DNA of 64,000 nt from Rhytidiadelphus loreus (lineage: Eukaryota > Streptophyta > Bryopsida > Hypnales > Hylocomiaceae). Positions 1 through 11,560 of this stretch are shown here, in pieces. How positions within the stretch are numbered: the stretch's first letter is position 1; every line of letters starts with the position of its first letter. The position numbers were made by a program, and so were the translations under genes. Below the pieces are notes generated by a model. That model worked only from the letters and a program-made list of their open reading frames with translations, was not told where the DNA came from and made no database searches. The DNA is taken from contig OX344763.1 in assembly GCA_947034895.1 (NCBI GenBank), forward strand, positions 9,364,501 through 9,428,500. The letters are read 5' to 3'.

Positions 1-28
1 AATTCATTGACTATTATTCTTTATGATA

Positions 29-350
29 CAGTCTGAAAGTTTCTGCAACACTCAAATTTCACTGTAATCTATTACGAGCGAACTTGGCAGTTCCTTCCAT
101 ATCGAAAATTTCACACCAAAAGAGAAGGTTCCATGAAACAAAGTTTTCAGTAAATTCTTTCTGACTACAGGGAGATCTCGTAATTCATGGCGCAAACTTT
201 TCTCTACGATGTTGTCTAAAAGTTTCCGAAACACTGAAATTTCAGTGGAATCTATTACGAGCAAACTCGTTACCCCTCGTCCGTATCAAAACATTCCAAA
301 ACAAAAAACCAGATTGCATAAAACAAGGATTTCAGTGACATCATTACGAC
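29..350. repeat. Degenerate tandem repeat in the presumed BBD intron
   Basis: Two long copies about 182 bp apart (from about 36 and about 218) share an AAAGTTTC start and the sequence ATCTATTACGAGC. A shorter third copy around 320-350 keeps ATTTCAGTG and ATTACGAC. The block lies downstream of the splice donor of the nuclease exon on the minus strand, so it is probably intronic. No coding exon was recognised between positions 1 and 470. Confidence 0.55.
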
Positions 351-478
351 CATACGAAAATCTCCCCACGAATCACGGTGGAGATTCTCGTTGAAGCAGT
401 CAAATCTACTGAAAAAACTTGTTACGTACATTTGATAAAATCAATCGGAAGGTTGTCAAGAGAAAGTGTAGGTCATAC

Positions 479-1204
479 CTGAATGGGGATTTTGCACCTC
501 ACAGCAAGGTTAATAGCATCCGAGGGTCTCACATCCAGACTAACAGGCGCCGCGCTCTCATCCCCATCCTTCACCAAATAAATCCTCGCAAAGTACGCCT
601 CATTCACTCTCTTCGTCACGCGCACCACTTTCGCTGTGTACCCCGAAACCTCCAGCATCTTGCTCATCACTTGGTACACCGTCGGCCTCGCGATCTGCAC
701 ATTCCTCACGGCCTCCAATAGCATCACACTCGGCAACTCCAGCACAATAATCGGCAGCAGCAAGTTGGATCCATCGTTCAACTGCAGCACGATGGCTGGC
801 TGAGGCGCATAGACGGGGAGCTTCCCTCCATCGCTTTTGTTGTGCACGCACTTGAGCACATTCCCATCACGCATTTTGATGACGAACCCATCAGGGCCAC
901 TCTTGACCTCCAGAGCTTCCACGATGGAAGAGTCCGCGTAGTCCTCGTCGTTCTCGCTGAAATTCTCCGCCATGCTGCCGTTGTTGAACGACATGCTGGA
1001 GTTGCGGCGAGAGAAGGAGGAGCGAGGGGTGTTGGTGTTGATGGGTTTCAAGCTGCAGCGAGTGGCGCCGCCAAGAATGGTTGTGCGGAGAAGGGCATTG
1101 CGGGCGGAACCGAGAGAGGAGGCGTTGGGGGTGTGGCGGTGGTGGAAGCTCATGTGGGAGGCGTGGCTGTGGAGCAAGCTGATGGCTGCTGCAGGGGCGG
1201 CCAT
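479..1204 (-). CDS. BBD1: Bifunctional nuclease (BBD/BFN family), first coding exon; gene cut by window edge
   Basis: The exon encodes 242 residues. It starts at the ATG at 1204-1202, chosen because it opens a Ser/Arg-rich, acid-poor stretch typical of a plastid or other organelle-targeting leader. Residues about 105-242 form the BFN (DUF151) domain, with YAPQPAIVLQL, LLLPIIVLELPSV, VQIARPTVYQV, VTKRVNEAYFARIYL and RPSDAINLAVRCKIPIQ. These closely match Arabidopsis BBD1/BBD2, nucleases acting on RNA and DNA and linked to basal defence and ABA responses (family knowledge). The exon ends in phase 0 at a CAG|GTATG donor at 479/478. The expected next exon, starting near VNKYLAYSDG and leading to a UVR motif, is not visible down to position 1, so the gene continues off the left edge. 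The symbol denotes the family, not a proven orthologue. Confidence 0.88.
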
Positions 1205-2110
1205 GGTTGAACTACGACCGAATTCTGATGAATGGGTGGCGATGGGGAGAGGATGGGTTGGATTGATGGCTGTGTTAGTTAGTGCATACCTGCACAGCAT
1301 ATAAATTATTTAGCGTCTCAGAGTAAGGTAGTCACTCGGTAGTCACCGAAAATCTAGTCATCACAATGTGTGCTGCCTCACCACACATACAAGTAGTAGT
1401 CAGAAAGGCCGACTGTTAAAAAACAAGACAAAGCTCCAAAAGAAGCACTTCAGTAACAGATCGTCACAAAATTTGACTCAATTTAAAAGGGAAGAAAAGA
1501 GATTCGTAGATCCACCCAGGAAACGACACTGAAAGAGCCCCACCAGCAAAATTTCAACGCACGAGATTCCAACGCACATGAGCATGAAAACCACTCTTGA
1601 ACCGACAATTACAACAAGATCTTGCGAATGATCTCACATCAGCTCAACACCCGAAAAAACATCCATCACAATGCGCAACCAACGAAACGCCCGCCACCCA
1701 TCCAAACACAACTCGAAAGCACTCACTCGCTCCTCTCAAAACCCAAGCCAAATCCGCAGCTCACCAACAGATCGCCACCACAATTTCACACAATTCCACA
1801 CAAATTGCACACAAATTGCAAGAAAAGCAAAACACAAACTCATAGATCCACCATGCCGACGCCATAAACCGAGACTCACCCCCAAACTCATTCCAAAGCA
1901 GCATGCACGCAAACCACCTGAAATCCTCAAACCCAAAGCCACAATTCCACCAACCTCACACAAAATTACACCAAAGCAGCGAAGTACCTTCCCACAGAAG
2001 CTCCGAATCAGAGCAAATGCGTGCTGACTACGTTACGTTAGCCCCGTTGCGCGAACTCCCAGCGCAGACTCCTCCGTCCCTGAGAGTGTCAATTTCTGCA
2101 TAGAACAGCA
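1205..2110 (-). promoter_or_regulatory. Leader and likely 5'UTR intron of the BBD gene
   Basis: Upstream of the nuclease ATG the minus strand has a plausible acceptor (CTGTGCAG, exon resuming at 1289) and a plausible donor (GGGAAG|GTACTTC at 1988/1987), which suggests a ~700-nt intron in the 5'UTR. The stretch is rich in A and C on the plus strand and gives several spurious ORFs. The first exon and promoter probably lie near 2000-2250, where the minus strand shows pyrimidine runs of the TTCTTTTCTTTTC type. This is inferred from splice-like sites only. Confidence 0.4.
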
Positions 2111-2479
2111 AATTGGACTAACTGGTGGAGCGAATTGGAGGGACGTTGTTGGTGGATTGTATTGTGGGTGTGATCTGATCGCAAAAGAAAAGAAAAGAAC
2201 TGAAAAGGTTGGGGAATCATCCGACCCACTTGCTGGCTTGGACCCCGCCAGAGAGTAGTGGATGGAGCCAAGTGATGGCGTGTGCGTCTACGCAACAGAC
2301 GCTTTGGTTTGCCTGGAGTTCGCTGCTCTTCCTTCCTTGGCTTCAGGCGTCCTTCCTGACTGCACGGACGACACTTTCTCCACCGAAAGAAAAAGAAATT
2401 CTCGAGCAATAGAAAGAAATGGAAGAGGAAGAAAAAGGGGGCGGACAAAAGGCTCCGAGGAAGATTCAGTACCGGAAGT

Positions 2480-3209
2480 GAAGGTCATATTCGGCATAAA
2501 TTAAGTCATTTAAAAAAAAGAAGTGTCAGATGTCATCTGGTGAATGGTGTAAGGTGACGTGGATCCTTGAGAATCTAACGTGAAAATTCAATTTTTGTAG
2601 ACCTTTCGATGTACGATACTTGGTGTTTTGGTGTTTCTTGTTGGAAGTGCAACATGCACCTGGGCAATGCACGCATGTAAAAAGAAAATGGATAGAATCC
2701 TTCATGGGTGTATATCTCATCCACGAATGGCATGCATAGAACTCGACAGAACTCACATACTCATAGAGAAGATATTGTGAAGAAATTTGTGTAGCTACCT
2801 TACTTGATGAATGAAATGGAACATAACTACTTTATGTAGTGTAGCTACTAGTTTTTTTAGAGGGATTTGGAGATTTCACTCATTTATTTTACCCATTGCT
2901 ATGTCCATTGTTTTTAGACAATATAGTGGCACAAATGTTTCTGAGGGTTGTCATTACATACAACATAGTGGCACATTGGAAGAAAATGTGTTCATGTTGA
3001 GGTTCAAAGTAGCAATTTTGGAATAGTCAACATTGACCAAGGTTCCAATCATTGTCTCTTTCATCTCACACAACATCTAAAAATGATAATCATATTAATG
3101 ACATAGGGACTCAATTGAATCAAAATAGTCCAAAGGATAGGAAAGGCCAAAGGTAATCCCTCCCTAATGTCCATAATGAAAAGCTATATATTTTTGTTTT
3201 TTACTACTA

Positions 3210-3259
<50 letters not shown>

Positions 3260-4029
3260 ATTAATAGATAGAAACTTGAAATGCCCTTCAATTTGCTATT
3301 CTACTACAAAAATAATTGAGTTTGATTTTAAAACATAAAATAGATAACCCCACAAAATATAGACAATGACCATAATGACAACAATAAGGTTATTCTACCT
3401 TGCATCACAACCTTTATAGGATTAATCTATATTGCATATCTAAATCTTTATTTTACAATTTTTCATAGCAATAGAGCAAGGGAGAGCACATATGCTCCTC
3501 ATATAAGGTAGGAAGCTAATTGTGGACCCTTTGAGAATTGAAAATAGTTACAAATAGTGAATTCACAAAAAAGTACCCCAAAAAATCGAAAAATTAAATA
3601 GAGAATAGTCTACGTGTATTTTGGTCAATTCATTTTTAAGAAAAAGATATATTTGATAGGCTAATAGTCAAAACAAAATCACATTGCTCCCTACTATAGA
3701 CCCTATAGAGGACTATTTTTGTTCTTTTGGATGGGGGAATGCAATTGTGGGTATACAATGTAAGAGATGTTCCTATTTGGGGCAATGATTAGGCCTTGGA
3801 ATTTAAGGGCCAATCACAACCCTTGCACACTAGCATGCACTTGTCATGTACGCACTTGCAATTAAAGTTTTGTATATTGTTAGGAATTGAAGATACTTCT
3901 ACATGTATAGAACTATCTACATAAGAGAAAATTTGGGGTCTCAATAGGATAGGCATTGAAACAGCTTAAGACAATGGTTACTTGCACTCGTGAGGTGTTG
4001 AATGCTTGTTTACCCCCCTATAGGTTAGA
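2480..4029. other. AT-rich intergenic DNA, no gene seen
   Basis: Frequent stops occur in all six frames and no recognisable protein or RNA was found. The segment holds an AT dinucleotide microsatellite (listed separately) and scattered low-complexity A/T runs. Confidence 0.6.
3213..3257. repeat. (AT)n microsatellite
   Basis: An uninterrupted run of about 22 AT units, preceded by a short TAC run. It is a simple sequence repeat with no coding context. Confidence 0.97.
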
Positions 4030-4755
4030 ACACCGTTTTTTGGTAGCATAGTGATTATAGGCAACTCACTACGAATGGAATTTTTATTTTTTTATTTGAA
4101 AATTTCACACAACATGCACCCAAGGAGTAGCTTTAAGGCCCAACAACTTTCATAACTTTTGATTACATGGTTAAAAAGTTATTGCACAATATGTAATTTT
4201 CAATGGTCGCCAGGCAACTTGGGTAGCCCAAAAAACTTCTTTAAAAATCACTTTTTTAAGGAATAAAAATTTGAAATTGGTTCTTTAGATTTGTATATGG
4301 TAGCCGACCCATACCTGATCACTTAAGCAATTACGCATATTTGGGGCACAGGTTTTCTGAGTGCTAAATTTTCCTCATGTACAGAAATAGAATTTAGAAG
4401 GATTGCATATTTTTTCAGAATTTTACTACAAAAAATGTAATTATTATGAATTTTTTAATGAAAGATTCTCTTCAACCTACAATGGTGATGTAGGCTATTG
4501 CAAAGTCGACCACGGGCTGGTTGCAATATTCACAGTGTTGCAACCAATCCTAATGTGCCAGAATTGCTCCTTGAATTTTGCAAACTACAACAGCCTATGG
4601 TTGGAATTACAATAGTCTATTGGCCAAGAATAGGAGGGTGATCAGGTATGGGTCGGCTACCATATACATGGAAAGTTTTGAATCATTCCATTCTGGTTAA
4701 TGAGGTGAAAGTTATGAGGAGTTTTAGTTTACAGGTAGGTATTTGATAGGAATTG
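4030..4755. repeat. Dispersed repeat family E, copy 1, carrying an insertion
   Basis: The flanks match a copy at about 29545-29822: both have GGTAACATAG/GGTAGCATAG, AATTTTTATTTTTTT, CACACAACATG, AAGGAGTAGCTTTA and AATGAGGTGAAAGTTATGAGG-like blocks in the same order. Here the two halves are separated by about 440 bp that the other copy lacks, and that extra DNA contains a perfect 31-bp inverted repeat. Another partial copy of the family's distal half is at about 39155-39430. Confidence 0.7.
4292..4668. mobile_element. MITE-like element with 31-bp perfect inverted repeats
   Basis: Positions 4292-4322 and 4638-4668 are exact reverse complements over 31 bp; the core reads TAGCCGACCCATACCTGATC. 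The 377-bp unit encodes no transposase. It lies in the interval missing from the second copy of host repeat E, consistent with a nested insertion. No target duplication is visible at the repeat ends, so its real borders or superfamily are uncertain. Confidence 0.75.
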
Positions 4756-7700
4756 ATGGCCTTGGTCTTGCCATAATCAATGCATAGTCACTCACTCAAA
4801 TCAATTGGTAATTTTCATCATGAATGCCATTTGAGGCACCAACATGAAGTTTCATATGCCACTTCCAATTTAAAGTAGGTCATGAATGAAAATGATCATA
4901 ATGCAAAGTTTACAAGATGAGTCCCCTTCTCACCCCCTGACTCTATGTTAAACAAATTCTAACCCTAATGTGTGTACAAGGCAACATTGGCCGTGTTTTT
5001 TTCTTTTGTTGAAAATTTTAGCTTTTAGTTTTTAGTTTTTTGGAGGGGACTGTATTGTATATTATCTATTGTGATCTATTGTACACTATTGTACACTATC
5101 TACTGTGATTAGAGGCAAATTGATTTGGCCTCCTCCCACCCAAGACACAACTAGAGCCTTTGATCTTGTTCCAAAAAAATCCCGCCGTCCCCTTGCCATA
5201 GATTTGAATTAGATTCATCTTCAAATTTATGTGAATGCAAAATCACTGTGACACACCTAGTTTCAATTACTCCCCCTCATTGGAAAAAGTGAGAGCAGGT
5301 GATTATGAGAAAATAATTTCTCCTCCCCCCCTCTAACACCATTGATCTTGAAAATTAAGAGATATGAATACGGATATGGTACGGGATTAGGGTACAATAC
5401 AAAGCCTGATACGGATATATACAAAAAAATATGGACACGAAATAATGAGCCATTAATCCATATCGTTTGCCCATATAGGTTGATTTGGAAAATATAAGCA
5501 TGATTGGAGGGGGGATATTTAAATAAAACTTAATTACATTCTGAATTAATCACATTGAATTAATTTTAGATGAGCACTATGGAAGAGGGCTTGAAAACAG
5601 TTTGGGCATAAAGAATTGTTCCTATAGAAGTGCCATGAATAGTGCAAAAGGATGTTAAAAAGGGACAATTTGTAGATACTAGAGAAATAGGGTCATGTGT
5701 GCATGATTCTAGAGTAGTTATGAGGTGAAAGAGATGACTGTAATGTGTGATTTTGGTACAAAGTGGAGTTATAAATACAATGAAGGTAAAAGTGAAGTGC
5801 ACTTAATGGAGTTATTAGTTTTTTGGCTAAGAGGTGTACAAATGGTAGCTAAATTGTTTTTATTATTTTTATTTTTTGACACAAATGCAATTGTGTTCTT
5901 TTAGAAATGCGTTGAATGCTTAAAAAATTGACAAGAGCATTTTCAGGCTTTGTTGAATCACTTTATGAAGTTCACCGGGGGGGGGCAAAGCTAGGTTGTG
6001 ATTCATTGATCTCCTACCTATGAGCATAAATAGGCATTTATAGCACTTCACCTTTAGAAAATTGTATCTAATTCATATTGGCTCTGAAAAGTCTTTTTAA
6101 TTATGCCACTGAACTGTTCATCAATTCTCTTGCTACCAAAAATATGTCGACTTCTTTTTTCAGGCACTCATTTCTCCCCAGAAGGCTGTTTTTCCTTAGA
6201 TGGATGGTATTTGAACCTTCTACCTTATATGAGTCAAAATGAGTTCACTGTCCATCCAAAGTACAGCACACAACCTATACTTTACACTGTACAACATGCA
6301 GGACACCCCTCCTTGTCCTTCCTTGCAGCGGAACTGAATTTTGAAGGAAATGTGTTCCAAATTTTCAGCTTGGCTTCAGTTATATTATCCACAGAAAATT
6401 CCAAACAGACATAGATTTACCTTATCAGTCAGCCATATAAGTTACATTGTTAAGTACCAATGACAGAGGCAAGAGTCCCTTTTGCATCCATCCTTGAAAA
6501 GGGACCCCCAACAGTGAACAAAATTGTCTTTATTGATGGCTCCTCAGCCAACCCCAACCCCTATCCCCCAGGTAAGTACCTGATGAGTCCCTCCCATGCA
6601 TTTAACAAAGCATAATATCTTCCCGACATGGGTAGGACCATTGCATGGTTATACTGTGCAATGTTATGGTTGCTGGTACTGTAAGCAACTGTATAATACC
6701 CGTACAATATGATCTCACTCCCATATTGTAGGTTAGGTCCTCTATTTGGGCTCACAGTTGAGGCGTGCACACAAAGGGATTGCATTATTATTATTTTTAT
6801 TAATTAAAACAACACGGAAATACAGGACCATCCGTCACTTCATCACATGCATATTCAACAGTTACAATTGTGTGTGTATGCGGCTACTGGTATTCTAAGG
6901 TAACAGGTCCAGCGATTGTCCACCTAAGAGCTGAAACTGAATTTTTAGGTAGGCAAAGCTTTTCTTGAAATAAATTTCAGTAAATTTTTCTTAAAAGACA
7001 AGTGGGATTGGCATCTAACCCAAGTTGTTTCATATGCTTTGTGGAATTAGTTATAAAATTTTGAAGTTGAAATGGCATGGGGCTCTAAAATCATCCACCT
7101 CCTAAAATGTACATTGTTTGTATATTCTTGAAAGCTATGAAAAAGAAACATGTACACATAGTGTACATTTGAAGATGTGGACGGTTTTAGAGCCCGTGCA
7201 ATTTTAGAGCATGTTACCTTACGTGTTAAGGCTTCGTTCACTTCAATTTTTCATACGCAAGACGCTACACCCGTCCCATCCGTCTAATGAAGTGGGACTT
7301 GTAGGGTGAATTTACCCTTGGAAAAAAACACAATTTTTTTTATCTACCACACATGATACAATTTGCAAATTTTGAATTCATATTTGCAATCAAAGGCTCC
7401 AAAATAGTTAGTAGAGGTGAAAAAAACAAAATTAACACGGTGCAAAGTAGTAGTTTTCTTTTTACAATTACCAAAATTTAGATTGAACACAAAATTCACC
7501 CTACGTGACCAACCTTGTAGGACAAGTGTAGTGTCCTGCCTTTCAGACTACTTTTAACCATGTAAGGGACGGCTAGTCATTGTGAAAATCATCCTTTTGA
7601 ATACAATGTGAATCATCTACTTAAAAAAATCTAAACTAAAAGCACTCATTAGAGGCCAAACTATTGTGCAAGACCTCCCCTATTAGCACAAAATTCCAAG

Positions 7701-7901
7701 GATGAACATCTACACATTTTTCTTACATAGAAAGATTTTTTGCCATTCATTAGACACTTGGTGTCTGCAATGGCGTTATAGGGTTCACCTTCTTCTTGAG
7801 TTCTTATTCTTGTATAAAGACACTTTTCAAAATACCCTCAACATTGAATGGTCTTCTCTCACTCTTGGCTAGATCTTGAACAAATGACACTTGAATTATG
7901 T
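4756..7901. other. Intergenic DNA, no gene seen
   Basis: AT-rich sequence with short ORFs lacking recognisable motifs. It includes a G-run near 5980 and fragments of the family-G repeat around 6975-7250 (reverse orientation, sharing ATCTAACCCAAGTTGTTTCAT). No RNA gene was recognised. Confidence 0.5.
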
Positions 7902-8194
7902 TTAAGGTAGGAGGTCCATAAAGCGCTTAGGCTCTAAAAGCATCCTCAAACGTAGAAGTACATCATTGCACTAGCAATCTATAAATTGTGTACTTGTTTA
8001 GAGTGACCATTGTACTTCAACTTCAAAAATTTATAACTAATTATGTGAAGCTCCAAAAAGTATGAAACGACTTGGGTTAGATGCCAACTACATTTGTTTC
8101 TCAAAGAAAGTTACTAAAAAAATCTCAAGAAGTCAATGCTTCTCCAATTGCAAATCAATTTTTAAATGGGCACTTTATGGACCTCCTACCTTAA
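7902..8194. mobile_element. Family-G MITE, 22-bp perfect terminal inverted repeats
   Basis: A 293-bp unit with ends TTAAGGTAGGAGGTCCATAA / TTATGGACCTCCTACCTTAA that are perfect inverses over 22 bp. There is no coding capacity. Related termini occur at 52016-52424, and related internal sequence (CAACTACATTTGTTTCTC and derivatives) recurs near 7030, 28480, 52120 and 56800. It sits 21 bp upstream of the hAT-like element at 8216. Confidence 0.85.
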
Positions 8195-8215
8195 GGATTA
8201 GACTTGCAATTGGGT

Positions 8216-8800
8216 CCCAGGGAGATCACTTAGTGTATCTATAAGTAACTATGTGTGTTAAAGTGATTTTTTGCCCCCCTATATACTTTTTAATAAAATA
8301 TAATTTGAACCTAAAATTTTGAGCTTTGTTTAATAATGATTGTAGGTTTCTATTGCCAAAAATTTCCAATTCAAAAAACATGTGAAATGATTTGTAGAAT
8401 AGGTTGAAAAATGAACTAAAATAGCATGTTTTTCAACTCAAATATTTATAGAGAACACATTTAAATGACCATTGCATCAATATTCAAGAAAAATGAACTT
8501 CAAATAGAAAGTTATTTTCAAGAATTTTTTGTTCATTTTTTAGACAATTTTTTCTTATATAAAATAGGGGTGTGAAAGTTATTTTTACCTCTACAGTGTA
8601 GTTTTTTACTTCAAAAATTTGTAACTAATTATAATTAACGAATAAAATTATCAATAATTCAAAACATAAACTTCCAAAGTAGGGAAATATATTGATAATT
8701 TTTTTTCCTCCTTTTATTTAAATTTTAGGATATAAGATAGGGGGTCCAAAATCTTAACGCACGTAGGTTCTAAATGGACACTCTAAGTGATCTCCCCGGG
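8216..8800. mobile_element. Non-autonomous hAT-like element (family F, copy 1) with 8-bp TSD
   Basis: The ends CCCAGGGAGATCACTTAG and its near-inverse CTAAGTGATCTCCCCGGG bound a 585-bp AT-rich unit. It is flanked by a perfect 8-bp direct repeat AATTGGGT at 8208-8215 and 8801-8808. Eight-bp target duplications are the hallmark of the hAT superfamily (established knowledge). No transposase ORF is present, so an autonomous partner must have moved it. A second bounded copy is at 62947-63512 and a truncated one lies inside the element at 60468-61571. Confidence 0.85.
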
Positions 8801-8808
8801 AATTGGGT

Positions 8809-11089
8809 GGTTGTCTATGGTAAGTTGTACACTCACCAAAATGACAAATTTTTTTATTGTGGAAGAAATGTTCTCATTAGAATGTGTCTACATCAAACAC
8901 TCAACCATATGGATACTATATAAATATTATAAGAAGAAATAATATTCTTCTTATAGTTTTAATCCCTAAGTACTCAACATCCCTTGAATAAAAAATGATT
9001 GTTGTGAAAAGTACACTTCATTCAATTAATGCTAGAAGGAGATGGGCCTATGACTTCTTTTCTAAACCTTGATGTTCCTCTTTCTGTATGCTCTCATTTT
9101 GTAACTATATATAATTTTTTTTTAAATTGATCGATTTTTTTTCCAGAGATGTAATTACATGACTTTTACAAGTTGTAAAATTTTTAGATTTGTTTGTGAA
9201 ATTTTGAAATTACTATGAATTTTTGAATAGAAAGTAAAAAAATTAATATCAAATACACAATGTACTTTAAAAATTTGATTTTTATTTATCGAAGGTATAA
9301 ATTACAAAGTAGATCACCATGGTGCAAAATGTTTTTACCATGTCATTCTAAAATTAGAAAATCGATACTCCATGGTAATAGGTTCAAGGTTCAAATTGCA
9401 ATAAATCATTAAAGCTTAGGAATTTTCCAATTTTTTTTTTATTGGACTAAGAACTAATGTTGGTAAGCTTCATTTCACTAGTTGGCCTCAAATTTAAAAA
9501 ATGATCACCTTTGTGGCTTAAATTCAGATTCAAAACAGGGAGCACAAATTGTTAAAATACACTTCTATGGGATAACCATTCCGCTATGAAATCAAGCAAT
9601 TCCTTCTCATTTAGGTTCTTCAAAGAAGTATTTGACCCCTCACCTCCATGACATGCTCCATGAGGTGTTTGTTGAACCTTGTGTCCATGTTGAGTAAATA
9701 ATGGATGAAATGGTGATTTACATTCATTCAAAGGACATTTTGAACGTGTTCTCCCAAACCTTCTAGAGTTTATATTCATCGAGGAAACTTTGAGAAAATT
9801 CATGTAATATCCATACCTTAAGTTAGGTTGTTTGTTTTGTTTGTTTGTTACGTTGAGATCTTCTGGACCGTGCATCCCCTAGTCACATTCTTGGTATCAT
9901 TAGAAAAATCTACACGAGCAAGGGGGTATGGGCTTTGTTTCGTTACATTTGTGATTTACGGTGTGAAAATTATTGAATTTCAAAGTTTTTATGAATTAGA
10001 AAATTACTTTTACTTTTATTGTGGCAACAACACATGGCAACACAAACTAATAATGATATTGAGTGTTATGTTACTAATAGTGTTACCTGAGCTTTTACTA
10101 CACCTACTCTAAATTTCAATTGGTTTGCATTTAGTGTTGTGTTCACAATCCTTCAATTCATATATTTAGGTTTATATTTTTTTCATGACAATTTGGTGAA
10201 ATAATATGTAACACTAAATGTAATTTTGTAAAAAATTTATATCCAATAGTTGACAAATAGTGTCTATGTTGACATTTAGTGTTGACAACATTAGAAGGAT
10301 TGTTGACATTTAGTGTTGTACTTCGTAATTAGTGTTGCAGATACTAAATACCATTCTTAGTGTAGTGTAAATGGGAAGAAGAAAGAATGTTCTAAGGTAT
10401 GTGAATGATATAAATTAATATGCTTGAAGAGTGGAGATCAGCTCTTTTTAGTCATATTTTGTTGGTAAGTGCCCTAAAAGTCTGAAACTATCTTCCAAGA
10501 GCGATTGAAGCAGATTCAATTCAAAGTTTTTATTTGGGAGGGTGGAATCTTGGCCATGAGCCTCAGTGCCTCACATTCCAGACACACTAAATTGTATAAT
10601 AACATACCTTGGAATAGCCAACAATGACCTTTGTTTGCAGATCTGCGTGGGGCAAGTCTGGATCCCTCTATATTAATGGCAGTAGGGCTTCCGATGGACT
10701 CGCAAATGCTGACTCATTTGCCACGTCACTTCATCAATTCCATGTAAGGAAGTAGCAAGTACAAGGTACCTAGTCATATAGGCAAGGTCAAGCTTGATAG
10801 GAGAAAAATACTCCATGATCGCTTGACTTGCCCCCCACGAGGTCATTCAACACGACCAAGGCTTACTCAGTAATGGAAATTCATAAACGGAGTTTTTAGT
10901 GGGACAAGAACTGTGCCTAATTTAGAGGTTTTTAGTGGGACAAAAGGAGTATTAATCTTAGAGAACATTATTTCTTCATAAGTAGGTTCTCTAAGATTAA
11001 TACTCCCTTTGTAGCAAAGCTTAACTCACTCATTAGACTCTTCTTATATGCATGTTGGACTACACTTTTCTTCTACTAAGAGATTAATC
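8809..11089. other. Intergenic DNA with repeats, no gene seen
   Basis: No recognisable protein. The minus-strand open frame at 9552-9875 (107 codons) has no family motif that I recognise. Around 10040-10370 the words AGTGTTG/ACACTAAATG recur many times, suggesting degenerate repeat sequence. A short palindrome sits at about 8928-8957 (TATAAGAAGAA / TTCTTCTTATA). Confidence 0.5.
10946..11006. repeat. Perfect 21-bp stem hairpin
   Basis: Positions 10946-10966 (beginning GGAGTATTAATCTTAGAGAA) and 10986-11006 are exact inverses separated by 19 nt. The arm length resembles a small-RNA precursor or a collapsed MITE. The nearby sequence TTTTTAGTGGGACAA is itself duplicated just upstream (10890-10945). 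Confidence 0.8.
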
Positions 11090-11310
11090 TTAACCCTTGA
11101 AAGGCCCTTGGGGGTTCCTGTATTTAGCCTTATAATTTTTCAATTGTGATTTAATATACGAATTGTGATCCATTGTTATTCACGTACTAGCATGATCATT
11201 AATTTACTTTGTATTAAAAAGTATTTGGTAAATGTTTGTCTAATCAAATACCACCAAACTCATAATAAACTATATGACCGCAAAGGGCTTTCGGCCCCTT
11301 CAAGGGTTAA
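11090..11310. mobile_element. TTAA-flanked MITE
   Basis: A 221-bp unit from TTAACCCTTGAAAGGCCC to an imperfect inverse ending CCCCTTCAAGGGTTAA. The ends resemble the other TTAA-CCC elements in the window (14004, 20931, 28923, 33566, 59110). No ORF. Confidence 0.65.
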
Positions 11311-11413
11311 ACTACATCGAGATTATGCCCGATAATTCAAAAGCAAACAAAATTATGAGAAATAATTACCTTGCTCACCCCTGCTGTGGTTCCCGAGGTC
11401 TTAACATGCGGTT

Positions 11414-11560
11414 AGAGCAGCCCCACAGCAACACACTGAAACAACACTCTGAAGCAACACTGTAAAGATTCTGCACCATTGATCTTCTAATAATAATGAG
11501 GAATGTCCTTCATTGATTTGTTTCACAGTGTTGCTTCAGCGTGTTGCTGTGGGGCTGCCC
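11414..11560. mobile_element. Short foldback MITE
   Basis: The left arm, with AGCAGCCCCACAGCAACAC then CTGAAGCAACACTGT, is mirrored by ACAGTGTTGCTTCAGCGTG then TTGCTGTGGGGCTGC at 11525-11558. The left arm carries one extra internal repeat of the ACTGAAACAACAC type. The unit is about 150 bp with an AT-rich centre. Confidence 0.75.

Noticed and set aside
842..1304. Gly/Val-rich plus-strand ORFs opposite the BBD exon
   Set aside because: These are shadows of the minus-strand nuclease exon, which has clear BFN-domain motifs.
1597..2103. Overlapping Asn/His/Pro-rich plus-strand ORFs
   Set aside because: Open frames result from a C/A-rich composition lacking stops. The stretch fits a 5'UTR intron of the minus-strand gene.
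9552..9875. 107-codon minus-strand open frame
   Set aside because: It contains Cys/His residues but no recognised zinc-binding spacing or family motif, no splice partners, and lies in repeat-rich DNA.
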